Assembly (NCBI RefSeq): GCF_000721605.1
Contig: NZ_JOIZ01000006.1
Span: forward strand, 310,001 to 374,000
Reading direction: 5' to 3'
From: Streptomyces sp. NRRL S-37
GTDB taxonomy: Bacteria; Actinomycetota; Actinomycetes; Streptomycetales; Streptomycetaceae
Length of the DNA: 64,000 bases
Position numbers and translations under genes: made by a program. Of the stretch, positions 53,323 to 61,062 are shown piece after piece (position 1 is the stretch's first letter; every line of letters begins with the position of its first letter). The notes under the pieces were generated by a model. That model did no database searches, was not told the origin of the DNA, and saw only the letters and a program-made list of their open reading frames with translations.

Positions 53323-54555
53323 ATGGGGCTTGGCGACATCAGGTACGAGGACGTCATCGCGGCGACCGAGGAGTTCCGCCGTCTGGGTCGGGACGACTTC
53401 CTTCGGAAGTACGGCTTCAAGCGAGCCAGGTCGTACGAGCTGGTCCTGGACGGCCTCCGTTACGACTCGAAGGCCATCGCAGGCGTCGCCCACGGGCATG
53501 CCACAGGCGAATTCCTCCGCGCGGGAGACTTCAGCGGCGGTGCGGCCACGGTGGCGCGATGCCTGCGTGAGCTCGGCTTCGTGGTGGAGAACGGGGAGAC
53601 ACCCCTCGACCGCGCCGCCCTCCTGGAGCGCCTCCGGAAACTCAAGGTCTCTCGCGGCCCCGGAAGCTCGGACCCCAGCCGTCACCAGCCGTTGAGCCTC
53701 CTGTGGGCGATATCCCGCGCAGCCGACGAGCGGCCCCGCATGACCCCGTGGCCACAGTTCCGGGACGAGGTCGGCCCGCTCCTGGTCGAGTTCGGCCTTC
53801 CCAACGCGAAGGCCACACCGGAGTATCCGTTCTGGCACCTCCGGGGCAGCGGACTGTGGGAGGTCCAGGGCATACCGGCCGAGTCGGCCGAGCGGATGCC
53901 GAAGGTGAGCCTCCTCGACGCGCACCACCCGCAGGCCGGCTTCTCGGAAGAGGCCGCTGCCCTCCTCCGAGACCCGGTCACCCGCCTGGCCACCCTCACC
54001 ACGATCTGCGAGACGTACCTCCAGGACGTCGACCGCCAGGCCCTCTTCGAGCGCATAGGCCTCGACGGATACACCACGGCCGGCAGCCTGCTGAACCCGT
54101 CGGAGGGGGAGAGCGGCGACACCGGCATGGACGACGAGCACGGGCGGGCGACCGGCCCCGCACCACGCCGTGCCGCGACCCGCTCCGTCATCGTCCGCGA
54201 CGAAGCCCTGGCCAGGAAGGTCAAGGAACTCGAGGGCGACCGGTGCCAGATCTGCGACACGGCACTCCGCTACCTGAACCGCCCGTACAGCGAGGCCGCG
54301 CACATAAGAGGCCTGGGCAGACCCCACCACGGCCCCGACGAACTGCACAACCTCCTGTGCCTGTGCGCCAACTGCCACGTCCTCTTCGACGGCCTGGAGA
54401 TCTACATAGACCCTGACGGCCTGGTCAGGGGAACGAGAGACGACAGAGAACCCCGCCGCCTCCGCCGCGCCCCCGGACATCCGATCGACGAGGCGCACCT
54501 CGACTACCACCGCGACCTCTGCACCCTCAACGCCCGTAAGCCCGCCGTCGACTGA
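53323..54555 (+). CDS. ScoMcrA-like HNH endonuclease with sulfur-binding domain (type IV restriction)
   Basis: Protein of 410 residues. Residues 1-95 are an N-terminal head with RYEDVIAATEEF and YDSKAIAGVAHGHATG. Residues about 115-255 match the sulfur-binding domain of ScoMcrA: SRHQPLSLLWAISRA, then YPFWHLRGSGLWEV, the Tyr-Pro pocket that grips phosphorothioate DNA. The HNH domain (about 290-375) has CQIC...SEAAHIRGLG...HNLLCLCANCHVLFD. ScoMcrA cuts phosphorothioated DNA and 5-methylcytosine DNA; here the SRA-type module is absent, so phosphorothioate DNA is the likely target. No dnd genes are nearby, as expected for a host that restricts such DNA. Confidence 0.87.
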   Translation: MGLGDIRYEDVIAATEEFRRLGRDDFLRKYGFKRARSYELVLDGLRYDSKAIAGVAHGHATGEFLRAGDFSGGAATVARCLRELGFVVENGETPLDRAALLERLRKLKVSRGPGSSDPSRHQPLSLLWAISRAADERPRMTPWPQFRDEVGPLLVEFGLPNAKATPEYPFWHLRGSGLWEVQGIPAESAERMPKVSLLDAHHPQAGFSEEAAALLRDPVTRLATLTTICETYLQDVDRQALFERIGLDGYTTAGSLLNPSEGESGDTGMDDEHGRATGPAPRRAATRSVIVRDEALARKVKELEGDRCQICDTALRYLNRPYSEAAHIRGLGRPHHGPDELHNLLCLCANCHVLFDGLEIYIDPDGLVRGTRDDREPRRLRRAPGHPIDEAHLDYHRDLCTLNARKPAVD

Positions 54556-54570
54556 CTCGGCCTGCGGGCC

Positions 54571-54762
54571 CTACAGCAGGTGGTCGGCCTTACCGGCTTT
54601 GATGTCGGTGATGAGGGTGCGCAGGGCTTCGAGGGAGTCGGTGAGAGGGCTCTCCTCCTGACCGGCAACGGCTATGTACCCGTTACCGTCGGCATCGGTA
54701 CCGAGACGGAAGCAGGAGCTGCCCTCGGCGCAGAACGGGGCTTCCCAGGTGATGTCGGGCAT
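54571..54762 (-). CDS. DUF397 protein
   Basis: Protein of 63 residues of the DUF397 family: a short beta-rich domain starting ITWEAPFCAEGSSCFRLG, usually paired with a WhiJ-type XRE regulator. It lies 9 nt downstream of that regulator here and has GAGGAG 6 nt before its ATG. In Streptomyces the DUF397 partner modulates DNA binding by the cognate regulator. The usual GNCVEV-type core is divergent. Confidence 0.9.
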   Translation of the reverse strand: MPDITWEAPFCAEGSSCFRLGTDADGNGYIAVAGQEESPLTDSLEALRTLITDIKAGKADHLL

Positions 54763-54771
54763 CGATACTCC

Positions 54772-55620
54772 TCAGAGTTGGCGTGAGATGTCGCGGACGA
54801 AGTCTCTGGACCGCTCTGGCGACAGAGCCAGACTTTCCAACAGATCGAGCTGCGCCCGGTATTTCGCCAACTGGCCTTCGGCATGGAGGAAGGTGGGCCC
54901 GTGAGAGCTGTCCACCTGCACCGTATCGAGCTGCGGGACGGGCCCTTCGATGTGGACGACCGTCTGCCCGGCACCAGGGAAGGCACCGTGGGCGAAGGGC
55001 AGAACGAGCACGGTGACGTTGTCCCGCTCAGAGACCTCCAGAAGGTATTCCAACTGGGCGCGGGCCACGTCGGTACCGCCGAACTGCATGCGGAGCGCCG
55101 CCTCGTGGATGACCACGACGTACGGGACCGCCTTGTCGCCGGTGATCACCTGTTGGCGTTCGGCACGCAGCGCAAGTCGCAGGGCGACCTCGTGCTCGGG
55201 CAAGGCGGGAACCGCGGCCCGGAAGATGGCCATCGCCTGTTCCGAGGTCTGGAGCAGGCCGGGTACGTGCACGGTGTTGGCGCCGCGCATGCGCACCGCG
55301 TGGCTTTCGGTCTCCGCGATGTCCAGCAAGCCTTGGGGCAGGATGCCTCGGTAGCGTTCCCACCAGCCCGTACTCGTCTGAGCCATCTCGATGAGTGTCT
55401 CGATGTACGTCTCATCGGTCACGTCACAGTTGCAGGCCAAGGTACGCAGGCGATCGGCGCTGATGGTCCGGACCCCGGACTCGATGTTGGAGATCTTGCC
55501 CCGGTCCACACCCAGCAGGCCCGCCGCGAACTCCGCGGACATTCCTGACGCGGTACGGATGCGCCGTAGCTCACTTCCCAGCCGCTTCTGCCGCTCTGTG
55601 GGGGTCGTCCTCGGGGGCAT
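54772..55620 (-). CDS. WhiJ-like XRE regulator with DUF5753 domain
   Basis: Protein of 282 residues. The XRE helix-turn-helix is at about 10-70 (LGSELRRIRTASGMSAEFAAGLLGVDRGKISNIESG). It is followed by the DUF5753 domain (WWERYRGILPQGLLDIAETESHAVRM, VPGLLQTSEQAMAIFRA, YVVVIHEAALRMQFGG). This architecture matches WhiJ-like developmental regulators, which act with DUF397 and an AbaA-like ATPase. ATG 55620 is preferred because GGAAGGA lies 6 nt upstream; the ATG at 55635 would include it. It is divergent from the ATPase gene. Confidence 0.93.
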   Translation of the reverse strand: MPPRTTPTERQKRLGSELRRIRTASGMSAEFAAGLLGVDRGKISNIESGVRTISADRLRTLACNCDVTDETYIETLIEMAQTSTGWWERYRGILPQGLLDIAETESHAVRMRGANTVHVPGLLQTSEQAMAIFRAAVPALPEHEVALRLALRAERQQVITGDKAVPYVVVIHEAALRMQFGGTDVARAQLEYLLEVSERDNVTVLVLPFAHGAFPGAGQTVVHIEGPVPQLDTVQVDSSHGPTFLHAEGQLAKYRAQLDLLESLALSPERSRDFVRDISRQL

Positions 55621-55704
55621 CGGGATTCCTTCCATCCGAGGCAGGGGTCGTTCGGCGGCGCTCGGAGGCCGCCCTACCTCTCAGTGGTGAATTCTCTTGA
55701 GTGC

Positions 55705-55720
55705 GTGGGAAATTTACCAC
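55705..55720. promoter_or_regulatory. Inverted repeat GTGGGAAATTTACCAC, candidate WhiJ-like operator
   Basis: GTGG-N-AAATTT-N-CCAC is symmetrical except for one base pair (on each side of the centre) and highly AT-rich. It lies between the divergent regulator and ATPase genes. A half-site GTGGTGAATT is at 55684-55693. Confidence 0.7.
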
Positions 55721-55876
55721 CGACTGCTCTACTGTCGGTATCGCGCAAGCTACATACAGCAATGCCGGAAGCGCACCGCGCGAGCATGCCCGCCTGCCCT
55801 GGGACGGGTGTGCCCGCGATCAGGGCGGTAGGCCACCGGCGAGCCCCGAACCCCCTACAAAGCACTGGAGTTCGTC

Positions 55877-56290
55877 ATGCCCGAAATCCCCCTGGTACCC
55901 GTCCACTGGCACTTCCCCGCCCACCCCGCCTCCGTACGGAGGGCCCGCCACGCCGTCACCGAATCGCTGCCGCACGTCTTCCGCCCGCACCTGGGCGACG
56001 ACCTGAGCCTGCTGACCTCCGAACTGGTCACCAACGCCATCCGCCACGGAGCCTCCCGGGAGGACGAGGACCTCATCGAACTCGTACTGTGGCCGGCCGA
56101 CGGCCACTACTGGCTCGCCGTCTCCGACCCCGGCACCGGCAAGCCCGTCCTGACTCACCCGGACGCCGCCTCCGAAAACGGCCGGGGCCTGCTCCTCGTC
56201 GACAGTCTCGCCACCGCCTGGACCGTCCGCCCCCGCCCCACACGCGGAACCTCCGTGGTCGCGGGCCTCTCTTTCCGCCAAGGCGATTGA
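55877..56290 (+). CDS. AbaA-like ATP-binding protein (HATPase_c, anti-sigma kinase type)
   Basis: Soluble HATPase of 137 residues, RsbW/SpoIIAB-like. N-box: SLLTSELVTNAIRHGAS; G1: VSDPGTGKP; G2: SENGRGLLLVDSLA. It lacks other domains. Small proteins like this are found beside WhiJ/DUF397 genes in Streptomyces and may phosphorylate or sequester partners. GGAG lies about 9 nt before the ATG. The segment encoding the G2 box (56156-56217) is duplicated about 2.6 kb downstream. Confidence 0.92.
   Translation: MPEIPLVPVHWHFPAHPASVRRARHAVTESLPHVFRPHLGDDLSLLTSELVTNAIRHGASREDEDLIELVLWPADGHYWLAVSDPGTGKPVLTHPDAASENGRGLLLVDSLATAWTVRPRPTRGTSVVAGLSFRQGD
56156..56217. repeat. Direct repeat, copy A (inside the ATPase gene)
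   Basis: 62 bp starting CACCCGGACGC and ending CGCC. About 55 bases are identical to copy B at 58732-58793, offset 2576 bp. The two copies flank the insert with the 537-residue gene and the GNAT gene. Confidence 0.85.
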
Positions 56291-56531
56291 CCCATCGAAG
56301 CGGTCGACCAGGCCGGTCGGATAACACGGCCATGCCCGCGCTGTCCGACCGGCCGGCCCAACTTGACGAAGCCGGAGTCACCGAGCATGACCACCGACCA
56401 GGTCCGCCACCGCGAGTGCGCTACATGCTCACCGTTGGACATGGGATTCCTCGCACTGGACTCCGCATGCGTGCTGTCCCTTGCCAACCTCAAGGTTAGG
56501 ATTCCAGTCTTATCGATCAAGGGGGCGCCCC

Positions 56532-58145
56532 GTGGACCGCATCGAAAGGCCCGAACTCTTGCCGGACTGCGACGTTCCGGCTCGGCATCGAGGGCCCGAC
56601 GATTTCGTCGAAACCTGCCTTGTTCGCCTTACGGACGAGACCCTTGCCGACAGTTGGCGCACCAACAGCCTCACCGCCTGCGAGGTTAGAGGCGGCGCCG
56701 CCCACGCCGCAGCTGGGTTCGTGGTACAGGCTCCGGGCCCTTGGCACCAAGACCTGCAGCGCATTCTCCGCGCGTCAGGAGCCAACGTTGATCTCCCCCG
56801 ATACACGCCGGGCGAGTACACACTTGGCCTTTGTTACGTAGCCGGCACCAAGAAACTGCCACGGGGCCTACGGCATCGTGCAGCTGACAGATTGGTCTCC
56901 CGCTTCCGTGACGATGCGGGATACGCGGAAGCTCGGCACCTGCTGCCCAAGAACGAATGGGATTGGCTGACGGACGCTGTACGAGAAGGATGGGCAGTGT
57001 GGACGGCGCAACTGTTCGCGGATGACGAAACGGCCCCACTGAAGACGCGTATGAGGGTGGGAAGGGCTCTTGCCGAGTACGAGCACCCGACCGGTTACGT
57101 GCCCGAAGTCGTGACAAAACTCGTTGCGCATCCGGGTGCTGCGAGTGCCGACCGCCTTGCTGTCGCGATAGCCGTGGCCCACCGCGACCCCAAGGCGGGG
57201 GCAGGTCCGCTATGCAGCATCGCATCGGATCCCTTGGTTCAGGTCAGGCACCGGGCACAAGCCATCAAAATGCTGGAGCAGATCGACTTGACCAGGGCCC
57301 AGGAGATGCGGGCACTCCAAACCCGCCTTCCCTCGAGCCGAAAAGCTCGTGAGCAGCAGCGTGAAGCAGTTGAATGCGCGAAGCGCGAGGAAGCGGCCCG
57401 ACGAGAACGCGAGACGCCTGAGGCCGTAGCTGGGCGGCTTGATGCCAAGATCGAAGAAATTCTGAACAGCTTGCGTATCCGGGACGCAGATGATGGCCTC
57501 GGCGGTCGTTTTGACGATCACCTTGCCGAGGCCGACTCGCAAGGTGTGGCCCAGGACATCGCCGAAATTTTTGACGCGGTCTGCGATGAAGACATCGACG
57601 CCTCCATTCGTCTCTTGGCAACCCTGACTCGCATCAGGTACGGAGATGAGGTCGAAGCGGCCCTGGGCGAATTCGTGTCCGATTATCCGGACGCAGACGT
57701 CGTTCCACGACTTACTCAAGAAGGACTGGAGACGTACGCGAAGGAGCGGGCAGAGCGTTTGTGGATTATCTGGAGGGAAGTTGTTGAAGAGAACGGCTGG
57801 GATGACGACCAGATCGGTGAAGTGGAGCGTAAGGATGAAGAGATCACCTGGGAAGTTCGCGACCTGATCCTTCGGAAGGCCGGCGATCACCTTCGAGCTC
57901 TCGAACACAACTTGACGTGGGAGACCTGGCCAGCCCTCCTGGACGCTGCAGCAGAGAGAAAGTTTGCAGCTGCCTTGGGACACCTGGCAACGGCCCGACT
58001 TCTTGCTGAGGAAGCCGAGAGTGCGGAGATCTTGTGGAAGGACGCGATGACGAGGAGTTATTACTTCGATCCGCTGTCAATGTCCTGGCCGCGCGACTTC
58101 TGGCTGGTGCTGGAGGAGTGGCGGCACGGCGCGACCGGACGGTGA
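56532..58145 (+). CDS. Large protein of unknown function in a low-GC insert
   Basis: Protein of 537 residues that I do not recognise. The N-terminus (RIERPELLPDCDVPARH) is followed by a mainly helical region; about 150-260 suggests HEAT/ARM-like repeats (TRMRVGRALAEYEHPTGYVPEVVTKLVAHPG; ADRLAVAIAVAHRDPKAGAG). A charged coiled coil follows (about 260-300, RKAREQQREAVECAKREEAAR), then an acidic helical C-terminal half (YPDADVVPRLTQEGLETYAKERAERLWIIWREVVEE). No signal peptide and no catalytic motif. Codon use is far less GC-biased than neighbours (many A/T third positions), a sign of transfer. The start is GTG 56532 with GGGGG upstream. Possibly defence-related given the context, but unproven. 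Confidence 0.82.
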   Translation: MDRIERPELLPDCDVPARHRGPDDFVETCLVRLTDETLADSWRTNSLTACEVRGGAAHAAAGFVVQAPGPWHQDLQRILRASGANVDLPRYTPGEYTLGLCYVAGTKKLPRGLRHRAADRLVSRFRDDAGYAEARHLLPKNEWDWLTDAVREGWAVWTAQLFADDETAPLKTRMRVGRALAEYEHPTGYVPEVVTKLVAHPGAASADRLAVAIAVAHRDPKAGAGPLCSIASDPLVQVRHRAQAIKMLEQIDLTRAQEMRALQTRLPSSRKAREQQREAVECAKREEAARRERETPEAVAGRLDAKIEEILNSLRIRDADDGLGGRFDDHLAEADSQGVAQDIAEIFDAVCDEDIDASIRLLATLTRIRYGDEVEAALGEFVSDYPDADVVPRLTQEGLETYAKERAERLWIIWREVVEENGWDDDQIGEVERKDEEITWEVRDLILRKAGDHLRALEHNLTWETWPALLDAAAERKFAAALGHLATARLLAEEAESAEILWKDAMTRSYYFDPLSMSWPRDFWLVLEEWRHGATGR

Positions 58146-58170
58146 ATTGTGAAGGATCAGGAGTCGTTCC

Positions 58171-58710
58171 ATGTCCGATGAGATCAGGCTACGCCCGGTG
58201 ACCGGCGAGGATCTCGATCTGTTCGAGCGTGAGTTCAGTGGGCCGGAGGGGACCGGCCCGTACCAGTGGTTCGGCTTCACGTCGCCGGCCGACTTGCGTC
58301 GGCGGTTCGCGGAGACCGGCCTGCTCGGCCCCGATGGCGGTGTGCTCTCCGTCGCGGAGGCGGGCAGGACGGTGGGACGGGTCGAGTGGTTCGCCAGTAC
58401 CTGGGGGCGGCCCGCCACTTCTACCTGCTGGAGTCTGGCGATCGGTCTGATGCCCGCCGCGCGGGGCCGTGGCATAGGCACTCAGGCGCAGCGCCTGCTG
58501 GCCGAGTACCTCTTCGATCACACCAGGGTCGAACGGCTTCAAGCCTGGACGGACTGTGCCAACCTCGCCGAGCAGCGCGCGTTGGAGAAGGCGGGCTTCG
58601 TCAGGGAGGGCGTGCTGCGCTCCGCGCAGTGGCGCGGCGGCCGGTGGCACGACCAGGTGATCTTCTCCATGCTCCGCGCGGAGCGGCCCGGCGGCGAACC
58701 AGGACGGTGA
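58171..58710 (+). CDS. GNAT family N-acetyltransferase (RimJ/RimL-like)
   Basis: Acetyltransferase of 179 residues. IRLRPVTGEDLDLFEREF is the usual start; the acetyl-CoA loop is IGLMPAARGRGIGTQAQRLLAEYLF (R-x-x-G-x-G/A pattern in ARGRGIGTQ); ALEKAGFVREGVLRSAQWRGG is the C-terminal motif B. The substrate may be a protein N-terminus or a small amine. It lies 25 nt after the unknown 537-residue gene in the same direction, so it may be co-transcribed within the insert. Confidence 0.92.
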   Translation: MSDEIRLRPVTGEDLDLFEREFSGPEGTGPYQWFGFTSPADLRRRFAETGLLGPDGGVLSVAEAGRTVGRVEWFASTWGRPATSTCWSLAIGLMPAARGRGIGTQAQRLLAEYLFDHTRVERLQAWTDCANLAEQRALEKAGFVREGVLRSAQWRGGRWHDQVIFSMLRAERPGGEPGR

Positions 58711-58731
58711 TCGTCCCGGCCCCTTCCGGCC

Positions 58732-58804
58732 CACCCGGACGCGGCCTCCGAAAACGGCCGGGGCCCGCTCCTCGTCGACTGCCTCGCCGTAGCCAGGTAC
58801 GAGT
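58732..58804 (+). pseudogene. Remnant of a second ATP-binding protein gene (direct repeat copy B)
   Basis: 58732-58793 repeats 56156-56217 with about seven differences. In frame it reads HPDAASENGRGPLLVDCLAVARYE and then stops. This keeps the G2-box sequence of the AbaA-like ATPase but no N-box or G1-box. The remainder of this copy is absent, so it is a broken relic. Confidence 0.8.
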
Positions 58805-58861
58805 GATCGACTGATGCGACCCCCGGTCGGCCCCGGCCGGGAGCTTGATCGTTTGAACGTG

Positions 58862-58867
58862 TACTGT
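58862..58867 (+). promoter_or_regulatory. -10 element TACTGT, leaderless geometry
   Basis: TACTGT lies 6 nt before GTG 58874. Confidence 0.5.
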
Positions 58868-58873
58868 CGCGGT

Positions 58874-59125
58874 GTGACTGACGACTCTCAGAAGGTCCCG
58901 CTCGGGGAACACATCAAGGGTGCCGGGGTCCTTGCAGGCTTTGTCGTCTGGGCACTCACGGTGGGTGTGGCGGGGCTGGTCATCCTCGGCTTCCTCTTGC
59001 TCATCCTCTTCATCGTCGGTTTCGTCCTGTACGCGGCTTGGCAGGCGTCAGCGACGTTGGGCCTGATCCTTACGCTGCCCGTTCTGTACGTGGTTCTCGT
59101 GACCGCTACGGGCCAGAAATTCTGA
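58874..59125 (+). CDS. Small two-helix membrane protein
   Basis: Protein of 83 residues. A charged N-terminus (TDDSQKVPLGEHIKG) is followed by hydrophobic segments at about 17-52 (two short helices, VLAGFVVWALTVGVAGLVILGF and onwards) and 60-78. GTG 58874 is preferred over the ATG at 58814 because it begins just after a -10 hexamer and the upstream extension (RPPVGPGREL) is implausible. No function is suggested. Confidence 0.65.
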   Translation: MTDDSQKVPLGEHIKGAGVLAGFVVWALTVGVAGLVILGFLLLILFIVGFVLYAAWQASATLGLILTLPVLYVVLVTATGQKF

Positions 59126-59237
59126 TCTTCGCGTTTGCGGGGCCTGCCCAGGGCGGATCCCTCAAGATCCTGTCCGCGGATAGCCCACAGGCCGCGTCAT
59201 AGGGCTGCTCGGAGCGGCACACGGCTGCACATGCACG

Positions 59238-59277
59238 AAGACCCCGGCATCAGCGTTTCCGCTGGTGACGGGGTCTT
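59238..59277 (-). terminator. Hairpin downstream of tRNA-Arg
   Basis: AAGACCCCGGCATCAGCG (59238-59255) and its near-complement (59260-59277) form a long stem around TTTC. Read on the minus strand it follows the tRNA. A second hairpin, GGCACTTC-CTGC-GAAGTGCC (59280-59299), overlaps the tRNA 3' end. Confidence 0.85.
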
Positions 59278-59295
59278 TAGGCACTTCCTGCGAAG

Positions 59296-59367
59296 TGCCC
59301 CCGGCAGGATTCGAACCTGCGCACACGGCTCCGGAGGCCGTTGCTCTATCCCCTGAGCTACGGGGGC
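59296..59367 (-). tRNA. tRNA-Arg (anticodon CCG)
   Basis: 72-nt cloverleaf. Acceptor stem GCCCCCG/CGGGGGC pairs over 7 bp, D-arm GCTC...GAGC, anticodon stem ACGGC/GCCGT with loop CTCCGGA (anticodon CCG, reading CGG), T-arm GCAGG-TTCGAAT-CCTGC, discriminator A. CCA is not encoded. It serves one of the commonest arginine codons in this GC-rich genome. It lies about 0.5 kb from the repeat-flanked accessory region, but I find no duplicated tRNA 3' end in the window. Confidence 0.97.
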
Positions 59368-59539
59368 GTGTCCGTCGCGGTGATCGCGGCGACGGGTAGA
59401 ACATTACCAGCTCTCCGGGGGTGGTCATGAACCCGTTTTCGCAGCAGGCGGCGGGAGGCCGGGGTCGGTTCGGAGTGCGGGGGGTCGCCCGTGCGGAGTG
59501 GAAGTGGGGAAACGCCGGACGCGGTGGCCGGGAGCGACC

Positions 59540-59545
59540 TACTCT
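59540..59545 (+). promoter_or_regulatory. -10 element TACTCT, leaderless geometry
   Basis: TACTCT is followed by CGAGTT and GTG 59552. Confidence 0.5.
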
Positions 59546-59551
59546 CGAGTT

Positions 59552-59986
59552 GTGCCAGGCGCATCGGGCCGGGTCCTTGTTGTGGACGACAACAAGGTCA
59601 TCCGGCAGTTGATCAGGGTCAACCTCGAGCTGGAGGGCATCGAGGTCGTGACCGCGGCCGATGGTGCCGAGTGTCTGGAAGTCGTCCATCAGGTGCGGCC
59701 CGACCTCGTCACCCTCGACGTCGTCATGCCGCGGCTCGACGGGCTCCGGACGGCGGCCCGGCTGCGCAAGGATCCCCGGACCAGTCATCTCCCGCTCGTC
59801 ATCGTCAGTGCCTGCACCCAGTACGAGACCGAGAGCGGGCTCGACGTGGGAGTGGACGCCTTCCTCGCCAAGCCCTTCGAGCCCGGGGAGCTCGTGCGGC
59901 TCGTGCAGCGGCTGATCCACGGTCCCCTCGGGCGGGTCCGTGGGCCCGGGGACGCAGAGCCGGCCGCGGGGCACGCCGGCGGGTGA
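59552..59986 (+). CDS. Single-domain response regulator
   Basis: Receiver-only protein of 144 residues with VLVVDDNKVIRQL (acidic pocket), phospho-Asp in LVTLDVVMPRLDG, the switch Ser/Thr region VIVSACTQYE, and Lys in FLAKPFEPGEL. There is no output domain, so it likely acts through protein contacts. The C-terminus is a short Gly/Ala/Pro tail. GTG 59552 matches the family N-terminus and begins 6 nt after a -10. It is encoded just upstream of the lysA-hom-thrC block, as in other Streptomyces by memory; no partner kinase is present. Confidence 0.94.
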   Translation: MPGASGRVLVVDDNKVIRQLIRVNLELEGIEVVTAADGAECLEVVHQVRPDLVTLDVVMPRLDGLRTAARLRKDPRTSHLPLVIVSACTQYETESGLDVGVDAFLAKPFEPGELVRLVQRLIHGPLGRVRGPGDAEPAAGHAGG

Positions 59987-60053
59987 GACCGGTGGCCGTC
60001 CACATCCCGGAATCGCGGCCCAACTCATTCGTCTGCCCACCCCCCTCCTCCCC

Positions 60054-60059
60054 TACGCT
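60054..60059 (+). promoter_or_regulatory. -10 element TACGCT, leaderless geometry
   Basis: TACGCT is followed by TGTCCC and GTG 60066, the presumed first gene of the lysA operon. Confidence 0.5.
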
Positions 60060-60065
60060 TGTCCC

Positions 60066-61046
60066 GTGACCCCCGTCGAGCTCTCCCGCACCGTGCTGCA
60101 CGCGGTGCGCCGTGCCGTCGACGAGGGGGAGCTGAGGGTGGCGTTGCCGGAGAAGGTGCTCGTCGCGCCTCCCCGGCCCGGAGGGTGCGGGGACTACGCG
60201 ACCAATGTCGCCCTCCAGCTCGCGCGGCCGGCCGGACAGCCGCCCCAGCGGGTCGCCGAGATCCTCCGGCCCCGTCTTCTGCGCGCCCCCGGCATCGGGG
60301 ACGTCGTCGTCACCGGGCCCGGGTTCCTCAACATCAGCCTCGCCGACGCGGAAGGGGCGGAAGGGGCCGCCGGACTCGTCCGCGAGATCCTGCGGTGCGG
60401 TTCCCGGTACGGGCACGGCGACGCCCTGAGCGGTCGCACCGTCCGGCTCCGTGCGGCCTCCGAGGTGCGGGCCGTCGTCCACGTCGAGGCGCTCGGCCGG
60501 ATCCTCCGGTCCCAGGGCGCCGTCGTCCACCTCGACGACGATCACGGCACCGTCGTCCGGCCCGTCCCCGCGCCCGCCGACCCCTTCCGCCTCGGCCCCG
60601 ACGCCGCCCGCTGGGCCCTGCTGCACCCCGCTCCGCACGACCGGCCCCGGATCGGCGACGAGCATCTGGTGCAGCGGGAGGGCAATCCGCTGTTCCGGGT
60701 CCGGTACGCCCATGCCCGCACCCGGGCGCTGCTCCGTAACGCCGCCGACCTCGGGTTCGGTCCCGAGCCCGGTCCCGTGGCGGAGGGCCGGGCGTTGGTC
60801 CAGGTCCTCGCCGACCACCCCCGTGTCCTCGTCGCCGCCGCCACCCACCGCGCGCCCGACCGGCTCGCCCGGCAGCTCGTCGCCGTCGCCGATGCCGTGC
60901 TGCCGCTGCTGCCCGCCGTCCTGCCCCTCGGCGACGAGAAACCCTCGGCCGCCCACCGCGCCCGGCTCGCGCTCGCCGACGCCGCCGGGACGGTGCTGGC
61001 CGGCGGCCTGTCCCTGCTCGGCATCGACGCACCCGACCATCTCTGA
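60066..61046 (+). CDS. DALR anticodon-binding domain protein (ArgS-like fragment, no synthetase core)
   Basis: Protein of 326 residues with an N-terminal arginyl-tRNA-synthetase-like add-on domain (about 30-110, [30 protein letters not shown] and [13 protein letters not shown]). After a linker, the DALR domain follows near the C-terminus (about 215-326, [22 protein letters not shown], then [21 protein letters not shown]). The HIGH and KMSKS catalytic regions of ArgS are absent, so it cannot charge tRNA but may bind it. The gene precedes lysA by 16 nt. In some actinomycetes such a protein sits here; its role is unknown. Confidence 0.9.
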   Translation: MTPVELSRTVLHAVRRAVDEGELRVALPEKVLVAPPRPGGCGDYATNVALQLARPAGQPPQRVAEILRPRLLRAPGIGDVVVTGPGFLNISLADAEGAEGAAGLVREILRCGSRYGHGDALSGRTVRLRAASEVRAVVHVEALGRILRSQGAVVHLDDDHGTVVRPVPAPADPFRLGPDAARWALLHPAPHDRPRIGDEHLVQREGNPLFRVRYAHARTRALLRNAADLGFGPEPGPVAEGRALVQVLADHPRVLVAAATHRAPDRLARQLVAVADAVLPLLPAVLPLGDEKPSAAHRARLALADAAGTVLAGGLSLLGIDAPDHL

Positions 61047-61062
61047 AGAGAGCACGCGAACA

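Noticed and set aside
59296..59367. tRNA as attachment site of an integrated element
   Set aside because: No integrase gene and no second copy of the tRNA 3' end in the window; the accessory block is better explained by the 62-bp duplication.
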